Shown here: in pieces, positions 8,351-17,844 of the stretch
Layout: every line of letters begins with the position of its first letter
Position numbering within the stretch: position 1 is the first letter of the stretch
Source of the DNA: Chitinophaga sp. CB10
GTDB taxonomy: Bacteria > Bacteroidota > Bacteroidia > Chitinophagales > Chitinophagaceae
Assembly (NCBI GenBank): GCA_001870995.2
Contig: MLAV02000005.1
Span: 292,238 to 356,237 of the forward strand
Direction of reading: 5' to 3'
DNA: 64,000 nucleotides
The notes under the pieces: generated by a model
The model's database searches: none
What the model saw: the letters and a program-made list of their open reading frames with translations, nothing else
Told to the model about the DNA's origin: nothing
Program-made: the position numbers and the translations under genes

Positions 8351-10120
8351 ATGAAAAAGTTCAAACTTCTGATATATACTGCGGGAATCTTATCCCTGGC
8401 CAGCTGTAAGCGAAACCTGCTGGACACGCTGTCGTACACACAGCAGAGCGATGAAACCATGTGGACAACCGATAACCTCACCGACCAGGGTATGGCCGGC
8501 GTATATGCCGCCCTGCGACTGGGCATTGACCAAAGCGGCGCTTCCGGTAATGAGCTGTACCAGCTGGACCGCTACGGCGTTACAGGTATGACCCGCGATG
8601 CGGACGGTTTGCAGGTTGGTACCATTACCCCGAGCAGCAGCATGTTCAGCAACAACTGGCGATACTTCTACGATGGCATCCAGCGCGCCAACGGGGCGAT
8701 TGTGAACATTCCCCTGAAATCCCCTTCAGCGGAGGATAAGAAAGCGCGCTATGTGGCGGAAGCCAAATTCCTGCGGGCCTACTTCTACTTCCGCCTGAAC
8801 CAGCTGTGGCATGGCGTTCCGGTGTATCTGAAACCTTTTTCCGCCGATGAAGCGACCAAAGGCCGGGAAACGGAGGACAGCGTTTGGAGAGTGGTGATCA
8901 ACGACCTGACCGACTGCATCAACGAACCGAACCTGCCGGCGAAATACAGCAAAGGAAACGCTAATTACGGGCATATTACCAAGGGCGCGGCATATGCGCT
9001 GAGGGGAAAAGCCTATCTCTACACAAAAAACTACCCTGCCGCTGCAGCGGACTTTGCAAAGGTGGAAGCGGCTGGCTATACGCTGTTTAACGGCGATTAT
9101 AAAGCCTTGTTTAAGGAGGCCAATGAGCAGTCGGATGAAATGATTTTCTCCCTGCAGAACATTGCGGTGAGCAACTTCGGTTCCACCACCCAGTTCTTCT
9201 GCGGTAACCGCAGCTCATTTGGCTCCTGCTGGAACACTTACCTGGTATCGCCGGTGGTGGTGGATATGTATGAAAATGCCGATGGCAGCCGGTTTGACTG
9301 GAATAAGATCATCCCTGGCTATACGACCATGCCGGTGAAACAAAGGGAAGTGTACTTCTTCCGCGATGGGCTTACCACGGCGGAAATCAACGCGGCGAGC
9401 GCACGCGGGCTGGACATGAGCGTGTACCTGCCTGCCGGCAACGAAGCGCGCATCAAATCCGCCTATTCCAACCGCGACCCACGTTTAGCCGCTAACGTTA
9501 TCACGCCGTATTCCGATTACCTGGGCGTAAACGGCAGCGCTAACCAGTCGTACGTATCCAGGTGGCCTTTCCGCTCCAATACCACCCCGGTATGGGATGT
9601 GGCGACAGATACCAAAGCCTACTTCTATTACCTGCATCGCAAATTTGTATATGAAGGCGCTACGGAAACTATCAACAGAGCCTATGGCCCTACGGACTTC
9701 CCGATCATCCGCTTTGCGGACGTGCTGCTGATGTGGGCGGAAGCGATCAATGAGCAGGGCTTCAGCCAGCAGGCGCTGGACCTCGTAAACAAAGTACGGG
9801 CACGTGTGAAAATGCCGCCATTGCAAAACACCGATGCGAGCAAACCGACTTATGTAGCCGACCAGGCGGCGATGCGGGAGCGTATCCGCAACGAACGCCG
9901 CGTGGAGTTTGTGAACGAAGGCATCAACTACTTTGATGAGCTGCGCTGGAAAACATGGAAGGAGAAAACATTTGCTCCGGGCGCTGGTATCCAGCAGGTG
10001 TGGGGCGCCAACGTGGTGAATTACTCCTGGAAAGGGGATTACATTTACCAGTGGGCCATCCCGCAGGCGGAAATCGAACGGAACCCGAACCTGAAGCAAA
10101 ATGATGGCTGGATAAATTAG
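8351..10120 (+). CDS. SusD/RagB-family nutrient-binding outer-membrane lipoprotein
   Basis: 589 residues. The lipoprotein signal ends in SLASCKRN, giving a lipidated Cys at about residue 19. The TPR-rich SusD body carries AEAKFLRAYFYFRLNQLWHGVPV near 135-157 and the C-terminal signature VNKVRARV followed by RIRNERRVEFVNEGINYFDELRW. SusD proteins form the lid over the SusC barrel and bind the substrate. It is translated 14 bases after the SusC stop and is followed by a terminator, so the sigma-FecR-SusC-SusD unit ends here. Confidence 0.95.
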   Translation: MKKFKLLIYTAGILSLASCKRNLLDTLSYTQQSDETMWTTDNLTDQGMAGVYAALRLGIDQSGASGNELYQLDRYGVTGMTRDADGLQVGTITPSSSMFSNNWRYFYDGIQRANGAIVNIPLKSPSAEDKKARYVAEAKFLRAYFYFRLNQLWHGVPVYLKPFSADEATKGRETEDSVWRVVINDLTDCINEPNLPAKYSKGNANYGHITKGAAYALRGKAYLYTKNYPAAAADFAKVEAAGYTLFNGDYKALFKEANEQSDEMIFSLQNIAVSNFGSTTQFFCGNRSSFGSCWNTYLVSPVVVDMYENADGSRFDWNKIIPGYTTMPVKQREVYFFRDGLTTAEINAASARGLDMSVYLPAGNEARIKSAYSNRDPRLAANVITPYSDYLGVNGSANQSYVSRWPFRSNTTPVWDVATDTKAYFYYLHRKFVYEGATETINRAYGPTDFPIIRFADVLLMWAEAINEQGFSQQALDLVNKVRARVKMPPLQNTDASKPTYVADQAAMRERIRNERRVEFVNEGINYFDELRWKTWKEKTFAPGAGIQQVWGANVVNYSWKGDYIYQWAIPQAEIERNPNLKQNDGWIN

Positions 10121-10139
10121 TCCTGGTTATAATGAAAAG

Positions 10140-10170
10140 GGCGTCTATTGTAAAATAGGCGCCTTTTTTT
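10140..10170 (+). terminator. Rho-independent terminator after the first SusCD locus
   Basis: GGCGTCTATT (10140-10149) pairs with AATAGGCGCC (10154-10163) with one G-T pair and a GTAA loop, followed by seven T. It lies between convergent genes and mainly serves the rightward SusCD transcript. Confidence 0.9.
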
Positions 10171-10215
10171 ATTGGTAGTGGTATGGTTTTGCGGGCATTA
10201 CGCTGATTGGAAATG

Positions 10216-11229
10216 CTATTGCAGCCGGAATACCGTCATCACGCCTTTATGATCCGTAGGCCAGATGCCGGCCGGCGTCACAAACACCTCTTTCCCTGAT
10301 TCCTTCTCCCGCCGGTTGCGGATAATAGAACCTGCCGGCCCTACCACGTTACTTTTCAGGACATTTAATTTTTTATCGGGGTAGTAGTAAATGAAGTCAA
10401 TGCGTTCCCTTTCATCGGCATCGGGCGCCCAGGCGAGCTTACTAACGGGAACGGCTGTATTATCCGCCGGGAAGGTAAAGCCGGGATGGGTTACCGGGTT
10501 AGGGTATAATTCCCGGAAGCTGTCCTTAAACCCTTGCTGGTAGAGCATGGCGGAGCAGGTCCAGTTGGCGGTTACGCCATGATGATCGAAAAGCTGGCTG
10601 GTAGCGGCCGTCCAGTCAAGGTGGCTGGCTTCGTTGAAATCCCCGCCGAGGATGATAATGCGGCCTTGCTGCTTGTCCGCCTCCGCGGCCCTGAGGAAAG
10701 CGGCGATCGCCTCATCTCTTTCGGATGCCAGGTTAGCCTCCATAATGGTATCCATATTCGTGACGGGGGCTGGCAGCTTCTTCCAGGTCACCCCGTCGTA
10801 GCCGCGGGGCAGGTACACTGCATAATGCTGATAATCCAGGTGGGCGGAGTAAACGGCAATTTCGCGGCCGCCAGCGTTGGTGACTAGTTTATAAATTTCT
10901 CCTTTGCCGGCGTATATCGTGCTGCTATCGGTGATAGGCGTGCTGCTCAGGATGCCGGCCCCGTTGCTGAAGAAGCTGTAGTAGCGTTTACCCCTGGCTG
11001 CAAGGGAGGCTACGATGCGGTCGCAAAAGCGGGTATTGTTGTAATTGCGGACTTCACTGAGGGTGACTACATCCGGCCGGAGGCGGTCAATTGTTGAAAC
11101 GATGGCTTCGTATCCGCCGGGCACTATGGTACCTTCCTGCCAGATGTTGAGTTGCAGGACGGCGAGTTTTTGCTGCGCGGTGGCGGCGAGGGTGAGGAGG
11201 AGGATGGATAAGGAGGCGAGGAGTTTCAT
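10216..11229 (-). CDS. Secreted endonuclease/exonuclease/phosphatase (EEP)-fold protein
   Basis: 337 residues. Residues 1-19 form a signal peptide ending in TAAQQ. The EEP fold is recognised from the first strand LAVLQLNIWQEG, the metal-binding segment RPDVVTLSEVRNYNN, the core ILGGDFNEASHLDW, the YYYPDKKL strand, and the C-terminal TDHKGVMTVF, whose Asp-His pair is the usual catalytic end of the family. Secreted EEP proteins can be nucleases, phosphodiesterases or sphingomyelinase-like enzymes; the substrate is not clear. It follows the cheR stop by 35 bases on the same strand and may be the last gene of the signalling run, though a separate promoter is possible. Confidence 0.88.
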   Translation of the reverse strand: MKLLASLSILLLTLAATAQQKLAVLQLNIWQEGTIVPGGYEAIVSTIDRLRPDVVTLSEVRNYNNTRFCDRIVASLAARGKRYYSFFSNGAGILSSTPITDSSTIYAGKGEIYKLVTNAGGREIAVYSAHLDYQHYAVYLPRGYDGVTWKKLPAPVTNMDTIMEANLASERDEAIAAFLRAAEADKQQGRIIILGGDFNEASHLDWTAATSQLFDHHGVTANWTCSAMLYQQGFKDSFRELYPNPVTHPGFTFPADNTAVPVSKLAWAPDADERERIDFIYYYPDKKLNVLKSNVVGPAGSIIRNRREKESGKEVFVTPAGIWPTDHKGVMTVFRLQ

Positions 11230-11264
11230 TGTTCACTGTGCGTTTATACTTAAATGTAAGCGAA

Positions 11265-12101
11265 TTATCCCATCTTCCGCCAAATCCTGTCTTTATACTC
11301 CACCGCATTAAAACGCTTGGCTATACTCGAAAACCGCATATTTTCCTTGGTACCCAGCACCAGGAATCCCAGTTTTTCCAGGCTCTCGTCAAACAATCGC
11401 AGGACTATATCCTGCAGGGGGCGTTCAAAATAAATCAGCACATTGCGGCAGAGGATCAGGTTAAACTCGTTGAAGGAGCGGTCGGACACCAGGTTATGCG
11501 TAGACGCTACCATCCTGGTTTTCAGCTTTTCGTCGAACTTGGCCCAGTTGTACTTGGCGGTATAATAGCGGGAGAAGTCATGCACCCCCCCGGAGGCAAT
11601 ATAGTTTTCGGAATAATGCTTCATCTGGCTGAGGGGAAACACACCTCTTTTGATATTCTCTACTACGGCGGGGTTCAGGTCGGTGGCGTATAGCAGCGAC
11701 TTATGCAGCAGGTTGGCCTCTTCCAGCAGGATGGCCATAGAATATACTTCTTCGCCGGTGGAGCAGCCCGCATGCCATATCCGGATAAACGGATGGGTAG
11801 CCAGTACGGGCAGCACCTGCTCCCGGATGTTGCGCCATACAGAAGGGTCGCGAAACATTTCCGTTACGTTCACCGTCAGCTCTTCGACCATGCGCTGCAG
11901 GTAGCTTTTATCCAGCCGGAGGCGGTACAGCAGCGACTGCAAATTTGCGAAACGGTCGATCACCATCAGCCGGCTCACCCGCCGCCGCATGGAGTTGCGG
12001 GCGTAGCTGGTAAAATCATATCCATGTTCCTGGAGCAGCTCTTTCAGCAACAAATCCAGTTCCACCTCACTTATCATATTAGCCCCAGGTATATTTAGCA
12101 T
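11265..12101 (-). CDS. cheR: CheR-type chemoreceptor/protein glutamate methyltransferase
   Basis: 278 residues. The N-terminal all-helical CheR domain (about 10-70) includes YDFTSYARNSMRRRVSRLM. The SAM-binding domain follows, with VTEMFRDPSVWRNIREQVLP and the motif IWHAGCSTGEEVYSMAILL near 105-125, then LILCRNVLIYF near 215. It would methylate glutamates using S-adenosylmethionine. It lies 12 bases after a giant hybrid kinase on the same strand. No methyl-accepting chemotaxis protein and no CheB is present in the window, so its target is probably the long coiled-coil region of the neighbouring kinase rather than a classical chemoreceptor. That target is an inference. Confidence 0.92.
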   Translation of the reverse strand: MLNIPGANMISEVELDLLLKELLQEHGYDFTSYARNSMRRRVSRLMVIDRFANLQSLLYRLRLDKSYLQRMVEELTVNVTEMFRDPSVWRNIREQVLPVLATHPFIRIWHAGCSTGEEVYSMAILLEEANLLHKSLLYATDLNPAVVENIKRGVFPLSQMKHYSENYIASGGVHDFSRYYTAKYNWAKFDEKLKTRMVASTHNLVSDRSFNEFNLILCRNVLIYFERPLQDIVLRLFDESLEKLGFLVLGTKENMRFSSIAKRFNAVEYKDRIWRKMG

Positions 12102-12113
12102 CTTATTTTGAAA

Positions 12114-15100
12114 TTATTCGTATAACCATACACGCAGTAAAGATATCAATTGATCCACATCCACGGGTTTCGTGATATAGTCGGATGCGCCGGCATTGAT
12201 ACATTTCTCCCGGTCCCCGGTCATGGCTTTTGCCGTTACGGCAATGATCGGCAGGTTTTTGAATCCCGGCTTTTCGCGGATGCGGCGGGTGGATTCGTAG
12301 CCATCCATTTCCGGCATCATCATATCCATGAGGATGAGGTCTACCTGCGGGTTGTCTTCCAGCTGGCGCAGGGCTTCCTTCCCGTCTATGGCCGACACGA
12401 TCTTCATTCCATATGCCTCTAAGGATTTTGTCAGGGAGAAGATATTGCGTACGTCATCATCGGCGATCAGTACAGTCTTACCTTTTAGCACTTCAGTAAG
12501 CTCACCGAGACGCCGGTTCTTAATGGTCGAGTTCTCCTTTTTCTTCTCTTCCACTAGGTGCAGGAAGAGGGATACCTCATCGAGGATACGCTGGTAGGAA
12601 TGCGCTGTTTTCAGCACGATGCTGTCCGCATACTGCTTGATACGGAACTCTTCCACATGCGAGAGGTTTTTACCGGTGAAGATAATGATAGGTACGTTTT
12701 CGAAGCCGGGCGCTTTCTTCACTTCTTCCAGCACATCGTAGGAGCCCTGTGCCGGGATGCCCATGTCCAGGATCACGCAATCCACTTCGCTGCGGTTCAG
12801 CGCCTGCAGGCCTTCGCCCACATTGTCGCGGATCTCTGTGGCGATGTCGAAGCTTTCGAGGAAGTAAGCCAGTCCCCTGGCATGCTTCAGGTTTTCTTCC
12901 ACGATCAGTACTTTCTTGGGTTCGTTGCGCAGCGCCTGTTCAATTTTTTTGAACACTTCGCCGAGGCGGTCTATGGCTACCGGCTTGTTGATAAAGTCCA
13001 CTGCGCCGCGGGAGATGCTGCGGATCTTCACCTCGTGGGACGACATTACATGCACCGGTATGGCGCGGGTGACCGGATTGGCTTTCAGTTCCTCCATCAC
13101 TTCCCAGCCACTTTTCACCGGCAGTTCGATATCGAGCAAGATGCCCGCCGGGAGGTACTGCTGGGCTAAAGTAACTCCCTCGTCTCCCCTGACAGCTACT
13201 ATACATTTATAACCATTCTGGCGGGTATAAGCCAGGAGGGCGTTTGCGAAGTTGGTATCATCCTCGATGACGAGGATCACTTTATCATCCGGCTGGATGT
13301 CATCCCGGTCGTCCGGCACCGGCTGCGGGATATGCGGCGCGATGTATTTCGGCTCGGTTGGCGCAGCGGCCTGCGTTTGCCTGGCCGTGAGGATTTCTGT
13401 AGCTGCTTCCGGAACGGAGAAAATATCCGTATGTGGTTGCTCGCCAGCCACTTTATGGGCCGGCACCGTGAGCGTGAAAGTACTACCCTTGCCTTCCTCG
13501 CTCTGCAGGGCGATTTCGCCACCGAGCAGCTTAGCCAGCTCGCGGCTGATGGAGAGGCCCAGGCCAGTACCGCCGTATTTGCGGCGGGTAGAGCCGTCCG
13601 CCTGCTGGAAGGCTTCAAATATCGTCAGCTGCTTATCCTGCGCGATGCCTATACCGGTATCTTTCACGGCGAAGGCTATTCCTTCTCCAGACCTGTAAAT
13701 TTCCAGCGCTACTTCCCCTCTGGAAGTAAATTTCAGCGCGTTGGAAATAAGGTTGCGCAGTATCTGCTGGAGGCGCAGCTGATCGGTTTCTATCATATTG
13801 GGCAGGTCCTGCCCGAGGGTGATGCGGAAAGTAATATTCTTGTCCTTTGCCAGCGGGTTAAAGAGCGCCCGCATTTCGCTGGCGATGTCGTCCAGCGCCA
13901 CAAAATTGTATTCCAGCTGCATTTTGCCGGATTCAATTTTGGAGAGGTCGAGTATCTCGTCGATCAGCGTGAGCAGGCCGTTACCGGAGGATTGGATCAC
14001 ATCGGCGTATTCTATCTGCTCGCTGGAGAGGTTGCCCGCGTGGTTTTCGGACAGCAGGCGGGATAAGAGCAGGATGGAGTTCAGCGGCGTGCGCAGCTCG
14101 TGCGACATATTGGCCAGGAACTCGGATTTATAGCGGGTGCTTTGTGCCAGCGCTTCCGCTTTGGCCTGTATCTCGAGGTTTCGTTCCAGGATCAGTTCAT
14201 TGCGTTCTTCCAGCAGGCGGCTGCGTTCTTCCAGTTCCATATTGGCCTGCTGCAGCTCTTCCTGCTGTACGCGCAGCTCTTCTTCGGAGGCCTGCAGTTT
14301 TTGGGACTGCGCTTCCAGCTCTTCATTGATATTTTCCAGTTCGCTGTGCTGCACCTGTAATTCTTCGGACTGGGCCTGCGTTTCGGCCAGGAGGTCCTGC
14401 AGGCGCTGGTGATCCAGCGCGCCGTTAATGGCAATGCCGATGTTAAAGGCGGCGCCCTTGAGGAAGTCCATACCGGCTTTCGTATAGCCGTGTACGGAGG
14501 CCACTTCCATCACGCCAACCATTTTCCGTTCAAAGTACACGGGGATGGCGACTATACTATGCGGGCGAATGCTGCCGGCGCTGTAATCCACCAGCAGCTC
14601 CGCATTGGCGATGTCGGACAGTACTATTTCCCTGCCGGTGAGGGCGGCCTGCCCTGCCAGGCTTTCGCCCAGCCGCAGCTCCTGGCGGGAGCGGTTTTTA
14701 TTGAGTCCCACGGAGGAAGAGAGTACCAGGGTATTTTCATCCCGCAGGATGTAAATAGCGCCCACCTGCGATTGGGAGTAGTCTGTTATATAATCCAGCG
14801 CATGGAAGGTGAGGTTATCCAGGTTACGCTCGCCGATGAGCTTTTCGTTCAGCGCGGCGATGCCGGCCTGTAACCACTCGTTCTGCGCGAGGTTTTCGAA
14901 GGAATGATCAAGGGATTCCGCCATGCGGTTGAGCGAATTGGAAATTGCGCCCAGTACGTCTTTCCCGGAATCGTCGACCCGGATTTTAAAGTTTCCGGAG
15001 GATATTTTATCCGCAATACCCTGGATCATAGCCAGGCGTTTGGAGATTTCGGCATCTTTATCTTCCAGTTCCTTTTGCAGTTCAGCGCGCCTGTCGAAGT

Positions 15101-15710
15101 CGCTGTTTACCCGCAGGAACGATACGATGGTAACGAGTACAGACAGTACGCCGGCGATGATGAGGAGGATGGTGGTATAACCGGCAAACTTGGCAACGCT
15201 GCCGCTGCGCTGGTGCAGGAGCACCTGTTCGCGGTCCTGCATGACCTGCACTAATTTACGGGATTCATCCATCTGGCTTTTGCCCAGCACGAGGTCTTCC
15301 ACGGCTGGCGGAAGTCCTTTGCGCTTGTCATCGATCAGCTTTTGGAGTTGTACGAGGCGCTTATTCGAAATTTCCCGCAGTTGCTCAATGGAGCGTTGCT
15401 GCAGGGGATTGTCGATGGTAAGGTCTTTCACTTCATCCATCAGGCGGTTCACTTTCGTAGAGGCGCTGAGGTAAGGCTCCAGGAATTCGTCTTTTCCGCT
15501 CAGGAGGAAGCCACGCTGCCCGGTTTCACCGTCTTTCAGCACGGAGAGTACGTTTTCCAGCTTGGTGATGATCAGGTTGGTATGGTTCAGCATCCGTTGA
15601 CTTTCCATCAGGTTTTGAATGCTGATAAAAGAGGCTACCGAACTCACCACCAGTAAGAAGAGGGACGTTCCGTAGCTGATAATAAGATTCTTTTTAAACG
15701 ATGCCTTCAT
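12114..15710 (-). CDS. Hybrid histidine kinase: CHASE3-HAMP-GAF-HisKA-HATPase-three receivers
   Basis: 1198 residues. Two membrane helices (about 8-30 and 176-200) flank a CHASE3 periplasmic domain with DGETGQRGFLLSGKDEFL. HAMP (about 205-265) and GAF (about 285-430) domains follow, then a Glu/Gln-rich coiled coil (about 435-525). The kinase core has the phosphoacceptor His537 in MSHELRTPLNS and an ATPase domain with GIGIAQDK and GGTGLGLSI. Three receivers begin near residues 811, 932 and 1077. The first has LLDIELPVKSG and the third has LMDMMMPEMDG; the second has LDMGIPAQGS. It lies in a tight minus-strand operon with two other signalling proteins upstream and CheR downstream. The signal is unknown. 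Confidence 0.95.
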   Translation of the reverse strand: MKASFKKNLIISYGTSLFLLVVSSVASFISIQNLMESQRMLNHTNLIITKLENVLSVLKDGETGQRGFLLSGKDEFLEPYLSASTKVNRLMDEVKDLTIDNPLQQRSIEQLREISNKRLVQLQKLIDDKRKGLPPAVEDLVLGKSQMDESRKLVQVMQDREQVLLHQRSGSVAKFAGYTTILLIIAGVLSVLVTIVSFLRVNSDFDRRAELQKELEDKDAEISKRLAMIQGIADKISSGNFKIRVDDSGKDVLGAISNSLNRMAESLDHSFENLAQNEWLQAGIAALNEKLIGERNLDNLTFHALDYITDYSQSQVGAIYILRDENTLVLSSSVGLNKNRSRQELRLGESLAGQAALTGREIVLSDIANAELLVDYSAGSIRPHSIVAIPVYFERKMVGVMEVASVHGYTKAGMDFLKGAAFNIGIAINGALDHQRLQDLLAETQAQSEELQVQHSELENINEELEAQSQKLQASEEELRVQQEELQQANMELEERSRLLEERNELILERNLEIQAKAEALAQSTRYKSEFLANMSHELRTPLNSILLLSRLLSENHAGNLSSEQIEYADVIQSSGNGLLTLIDEILDLSKIESGKMQLEYNFVALDDIASEMRALFNPLAKDKNITFRITLGQDLPNMIETDQLRLQQILRNLISNALKFTSRGEVALEIYRSGEGIAFAVKDTGIGIAQDKQLTIFEAFQQADGSTRRKYGGTGLGLSISRELAKLLGGEIALQSEEGKGSTFTLTVPAHKVAGEQPHTDIFSVPEAATEILTARQTQAAAPTEPKYIAPHIPQPVPDDRDDIQPDDKVILVIEDDTNFANALLAYTRQNGYKCIVAVRGDEGVTLAQQYLPAGILLDIELPVKSGWEVMEELKANPVTRAIPVHVMSSHEVKIRSISRGAVDFINKPVAIDRLGEVFKKIEQALRNEPKKVLIVEENLKHARGLAYFLESFDIATEIRDNVGEGLQALNRSEVDCVILDMGIPAQGSYDVLEEVKKAPGFENVPIIIFTGKNLSHVEEFRIKQYADSIVLKTAHSYQRILDEVSLFLHLVEEKKKENSTIKNRRLGELTEVLKGKTVLIADDDVRNIFSLTKSLEAYGMKIVSAIDGKEALRQLEDNPQVDLILMDMMMPEMDGYESTRRIREKPGFKNLPIIAVTAKAMTGDREKCINAGASDYITKPVDVDQLISLLRVWLYE

Positions 15711-15721
15711 CCGTTCGTTGT

Positions 15722-16912
15722 TTATATGACTGTTTGTAGCGTTTGTTGTTGTACAGGCAGCACCATAATGAAAGTGGCGCCCTGGCCTTCCGTGCTTTCC
15801 ACGGTGATATGGCCGTTATGCTTCTGGATTATTTTCTTGACGATGGCCAGTCCGATGCCTGTGCCTTCGTATTCGGATTTACTGTGGAGGCGCTGGAACA
15901 TGGTGAAGATTTTCTCCCGGTACGATTCATTAAACCCGATACCATTGTCTGCTACGTATATGCGGCAGTATTTCACTTTTTCGCCGGTGGCCGGCGCATG
16001 CGGCGCGGAGTCTAATTCTTCGGACCAGATGCGGATAACGGGCGTAACGTCCTTGCGGGAAAACTTCAGGGAATTGCTGATGAGGTTCTGGAACAGTTGC
16101 CTGATCTGGTCCGGGATTACTTCAATTTCCGGGAGATGGCTGATTTCCACTACTGCCTCCTTTTCCTTAATGAAAATTTCCAGGTCGCTCAGCGTATCCC
16201 GGACAATGTGTTGCAGGCTGGTCCTGGAATACACCGGCACGGCGGACAAGCGGGAAAAGTTCAGGACATCGTTGATCAGGTTACGCATTCTTTCCGATGC
16301 CAGGATCACTTTTTCGATGTATTTACCCGCTTCCGGCTGATCGCTCAGATACCGGTCGGATACAAGCTTGCTGAAAGTGATGATTTTCCGGAGGGGTTCC
16401 TGCAAATCATGAGAGGCGATATAAGCGTATTGTTGCAGTTCGGCATTACTGATTTCAAGCGCTTTATTTACGTCCAGGAGGGCTTTGGTTCTCTCCTTCA
16501 CCTTTAATTCCAGGTTGTCCCGGATATCATTCAGCTCTTTGGTTTGCCGGTAAAGGCGGGTAAAGGTGCCTACCTTGAGCAGGAGTATATCCGCATCAAA
16601 AGGCTTTACGATATAGTCCACACCGCCGGAGCTGTAACCTTTGGTGATGAAGCGTTTGTCGATATTTACAGCGGACAGGAAAATGATGGGAGTATCTTTC
16701 GAGCGGCTATACCCGGAGATGATTTCTGCCACTTCATAACCGTCCATACCAGGCATTTGCACGTCCAGGATGATCAGTTCATATTCTCTCCGGAGGATTT
16801 TTTTCAGCGCTTCTTCTCCTGAGTCGGCAGTATCCACTTCATAATGGTGGAGTTGCAGCAAAGTTTTTAAAGAGTAAAGATTTTCCTGTTTGTCGTCTAC
16901 TATTAGAATCAT
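15722..16912 (-). CDS. Receiver-histidine kinase (REC-HisKA-HATPase), soluble
   Basis: 396 residues, no membrane helices. The receiver (1-120) carries the acidic pair in LIVDDKQEN and phosphoacceptor Asp50 in LIILDVQMPGMDG. A coiled coil (about 122-160) leads to a HisKA domain with His168 in IASHDLQEPLRK, the variant common in phytochrome-like kinases. The ATPase domain has LIRNLINDVLN-type helices, NLISNSLKFSR, DNGIGF and GTGIGLAIVKK. It starts 17 bases after the small receiver protein and ends 11 bases before the large hybrid kinase, so the three likely form one phosphorelay. Confidence 0.94.
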   Translation of the reverse strand: MILIVDDKQENLYSLKTLLQLHHYEVDTADSGEEALKKILRREYELIILDVQMPGMDGYEVAEIISGYSRSKDTPIIFLSAVNIDKRFITKGYSSGGVDYIVKPFDADILLLKVGTFTRLYRQTKELNDIRDNLELKVKERTKALLDVNKALEISNAELQQYAYIASHDLQEPLRKIITFSKLVSDRYLSDQPEAGKYIEKVILASERMRNLINDVLNFSRLSAVPVYSRTSLQHIVRDTLSDLEIFIKEKEAVVEISHLPEIEVIPDQIRQLFQNLISNSLKFSRKDVTPVIRIWSEELDSAPHAPATGEKVKYCRIYVADNGIGFNESYREKIFTMFQRLHSKSEYEGTGIGLAIVKKIIQKHNGHITVESTEGQGATFIMVLPVQQQTLQTVI

Positions 16913-16929
16913 AGTGGGCTTAGGTGTCT

Positions 16930-17472
16930 TTATAAATGTGTAAAAGGCTGAACACGGCCTATCCGGTCGTTTTCATTCCAGGTATTCACCACATTCAACA
17001 TGTTGGCAGATTGTTTCAGTGCCGCGAGGGCTTCCCCTAGGTTTCCATCTATGTTATTGACGACAGTGGTCAGGATATTTTCCAGGTCCTTTACATTAGT
17101 AGGCTTGGTAACAAACGAAAGTGCGCCGTTTTGTAAAGTCTGCCGGATATCATTGGGATGGGAGGACGTGGTATAGATTATTACCGGGATATGTTGTAAC
17201 TGTTTATCTTTTTTAAGCTCCATGAGGCATTCCCTGCCATCCATGCGCGGCATATTGAGGTCCAGGAAAATAATATGGGGATGGTCCGCATTCCCGGTCT
17301 GTAACAGTTCCAATGCGTCCTTGCCATTGGCAACGCATTTAAAGGCAACATGAGGGCTTATTTGCAGTAACACTTCCTCAAAAAGGTAAGCATCATCATC
17401 GTCATCATCTATCAACAAGAACAGCGTCTTTCTACCTTGTACTGTCATAAAATTTAAATAATCATTTTTCAC
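16930..17472 (-). CDS. Single-domain response regulator (Rcp1-like)
   Basis: 180 residues. The receiver domain covers about 15-140, with an acidic run LIDDDDDDAY, phosphoacceptor Asp71 in FLDLNMPRMDGREC, a conserved Thr/Ser at IIYTTSSHP and the switch Lys in VTKPTN. It has no output domain. This type commonly partners with phytochrome-like kinases such as the one encoded next. It is the first gene of the leftward signalling operon. Met9 is an equally possible start. Confidence 0.92.
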   Translation of the reverse strand: MKNDYLNFMTVQGRKTLFLLIDDDDDDAYLFEEVLLQISPHVAFKCVANGKDALELLQTGNADHPHIIFLDLNMPRMDGRECLMELKKDKQLQHIPVIIYTTSSHPNDIRQTLQNGALSFVTKPTNVKDLENILTTVVNNIDGNLGEALAALKQSANMLNVVNTWNENDRIGRVQPFTHL

Positions 17473-17844
17473 AAAAGTTATCGCTGTAATTCAATACCAG
17501 AAAGAATTCCAACGGATAAGCGTAATCATGCAGCATTTATGTTGTTACTATAGGGACTTACGTCAATATTCTTTTCTTGTGGCAGACAATGAGCGTCTGT
17601 ATTACGGACTGAACCGGTTAGAAATAAAACATCTTTCTAAGCAGGTGCAGGGATGATCAGCAAAATCTCTGCCGTTGAAGCCCGGAGGCTGGCCTGGCGG
17701 GGAATAGCGCCATGCTGCCCTATCCCGGGCCTGCGGGGTCAGGATGTAGCCGCCGGCATAGGCGCTATAAATCCACAAATAGGGGATTTTTTTCAACAAT
17801 CCTGTTGAAAAGCGGGAAGAAATTACCATTAGCCGTTCCCGTTA
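17473..17844. other. Intergenic region without a supported gene
   Basis: 372 bases between the start of the signalling operon and the end of the AraC gene. A small perfect inverted repeat (TTTCAACA at 17791-17798 with TGTTGAAA at 17803-17810) lies just past the AraC stop but has no T-run on the proper side. The middle part is GC-rich. A 75-codon minus-strand frame is present but shows no family feature. Confidence 0.4.

Noticed and set aside
17602..17829. 75-codon minus-strand frame in the gap before the AraC gene
   Set aside because: No start context, no domain, and composition unlike coding DNA of the neighbours; could at most be a remnant.
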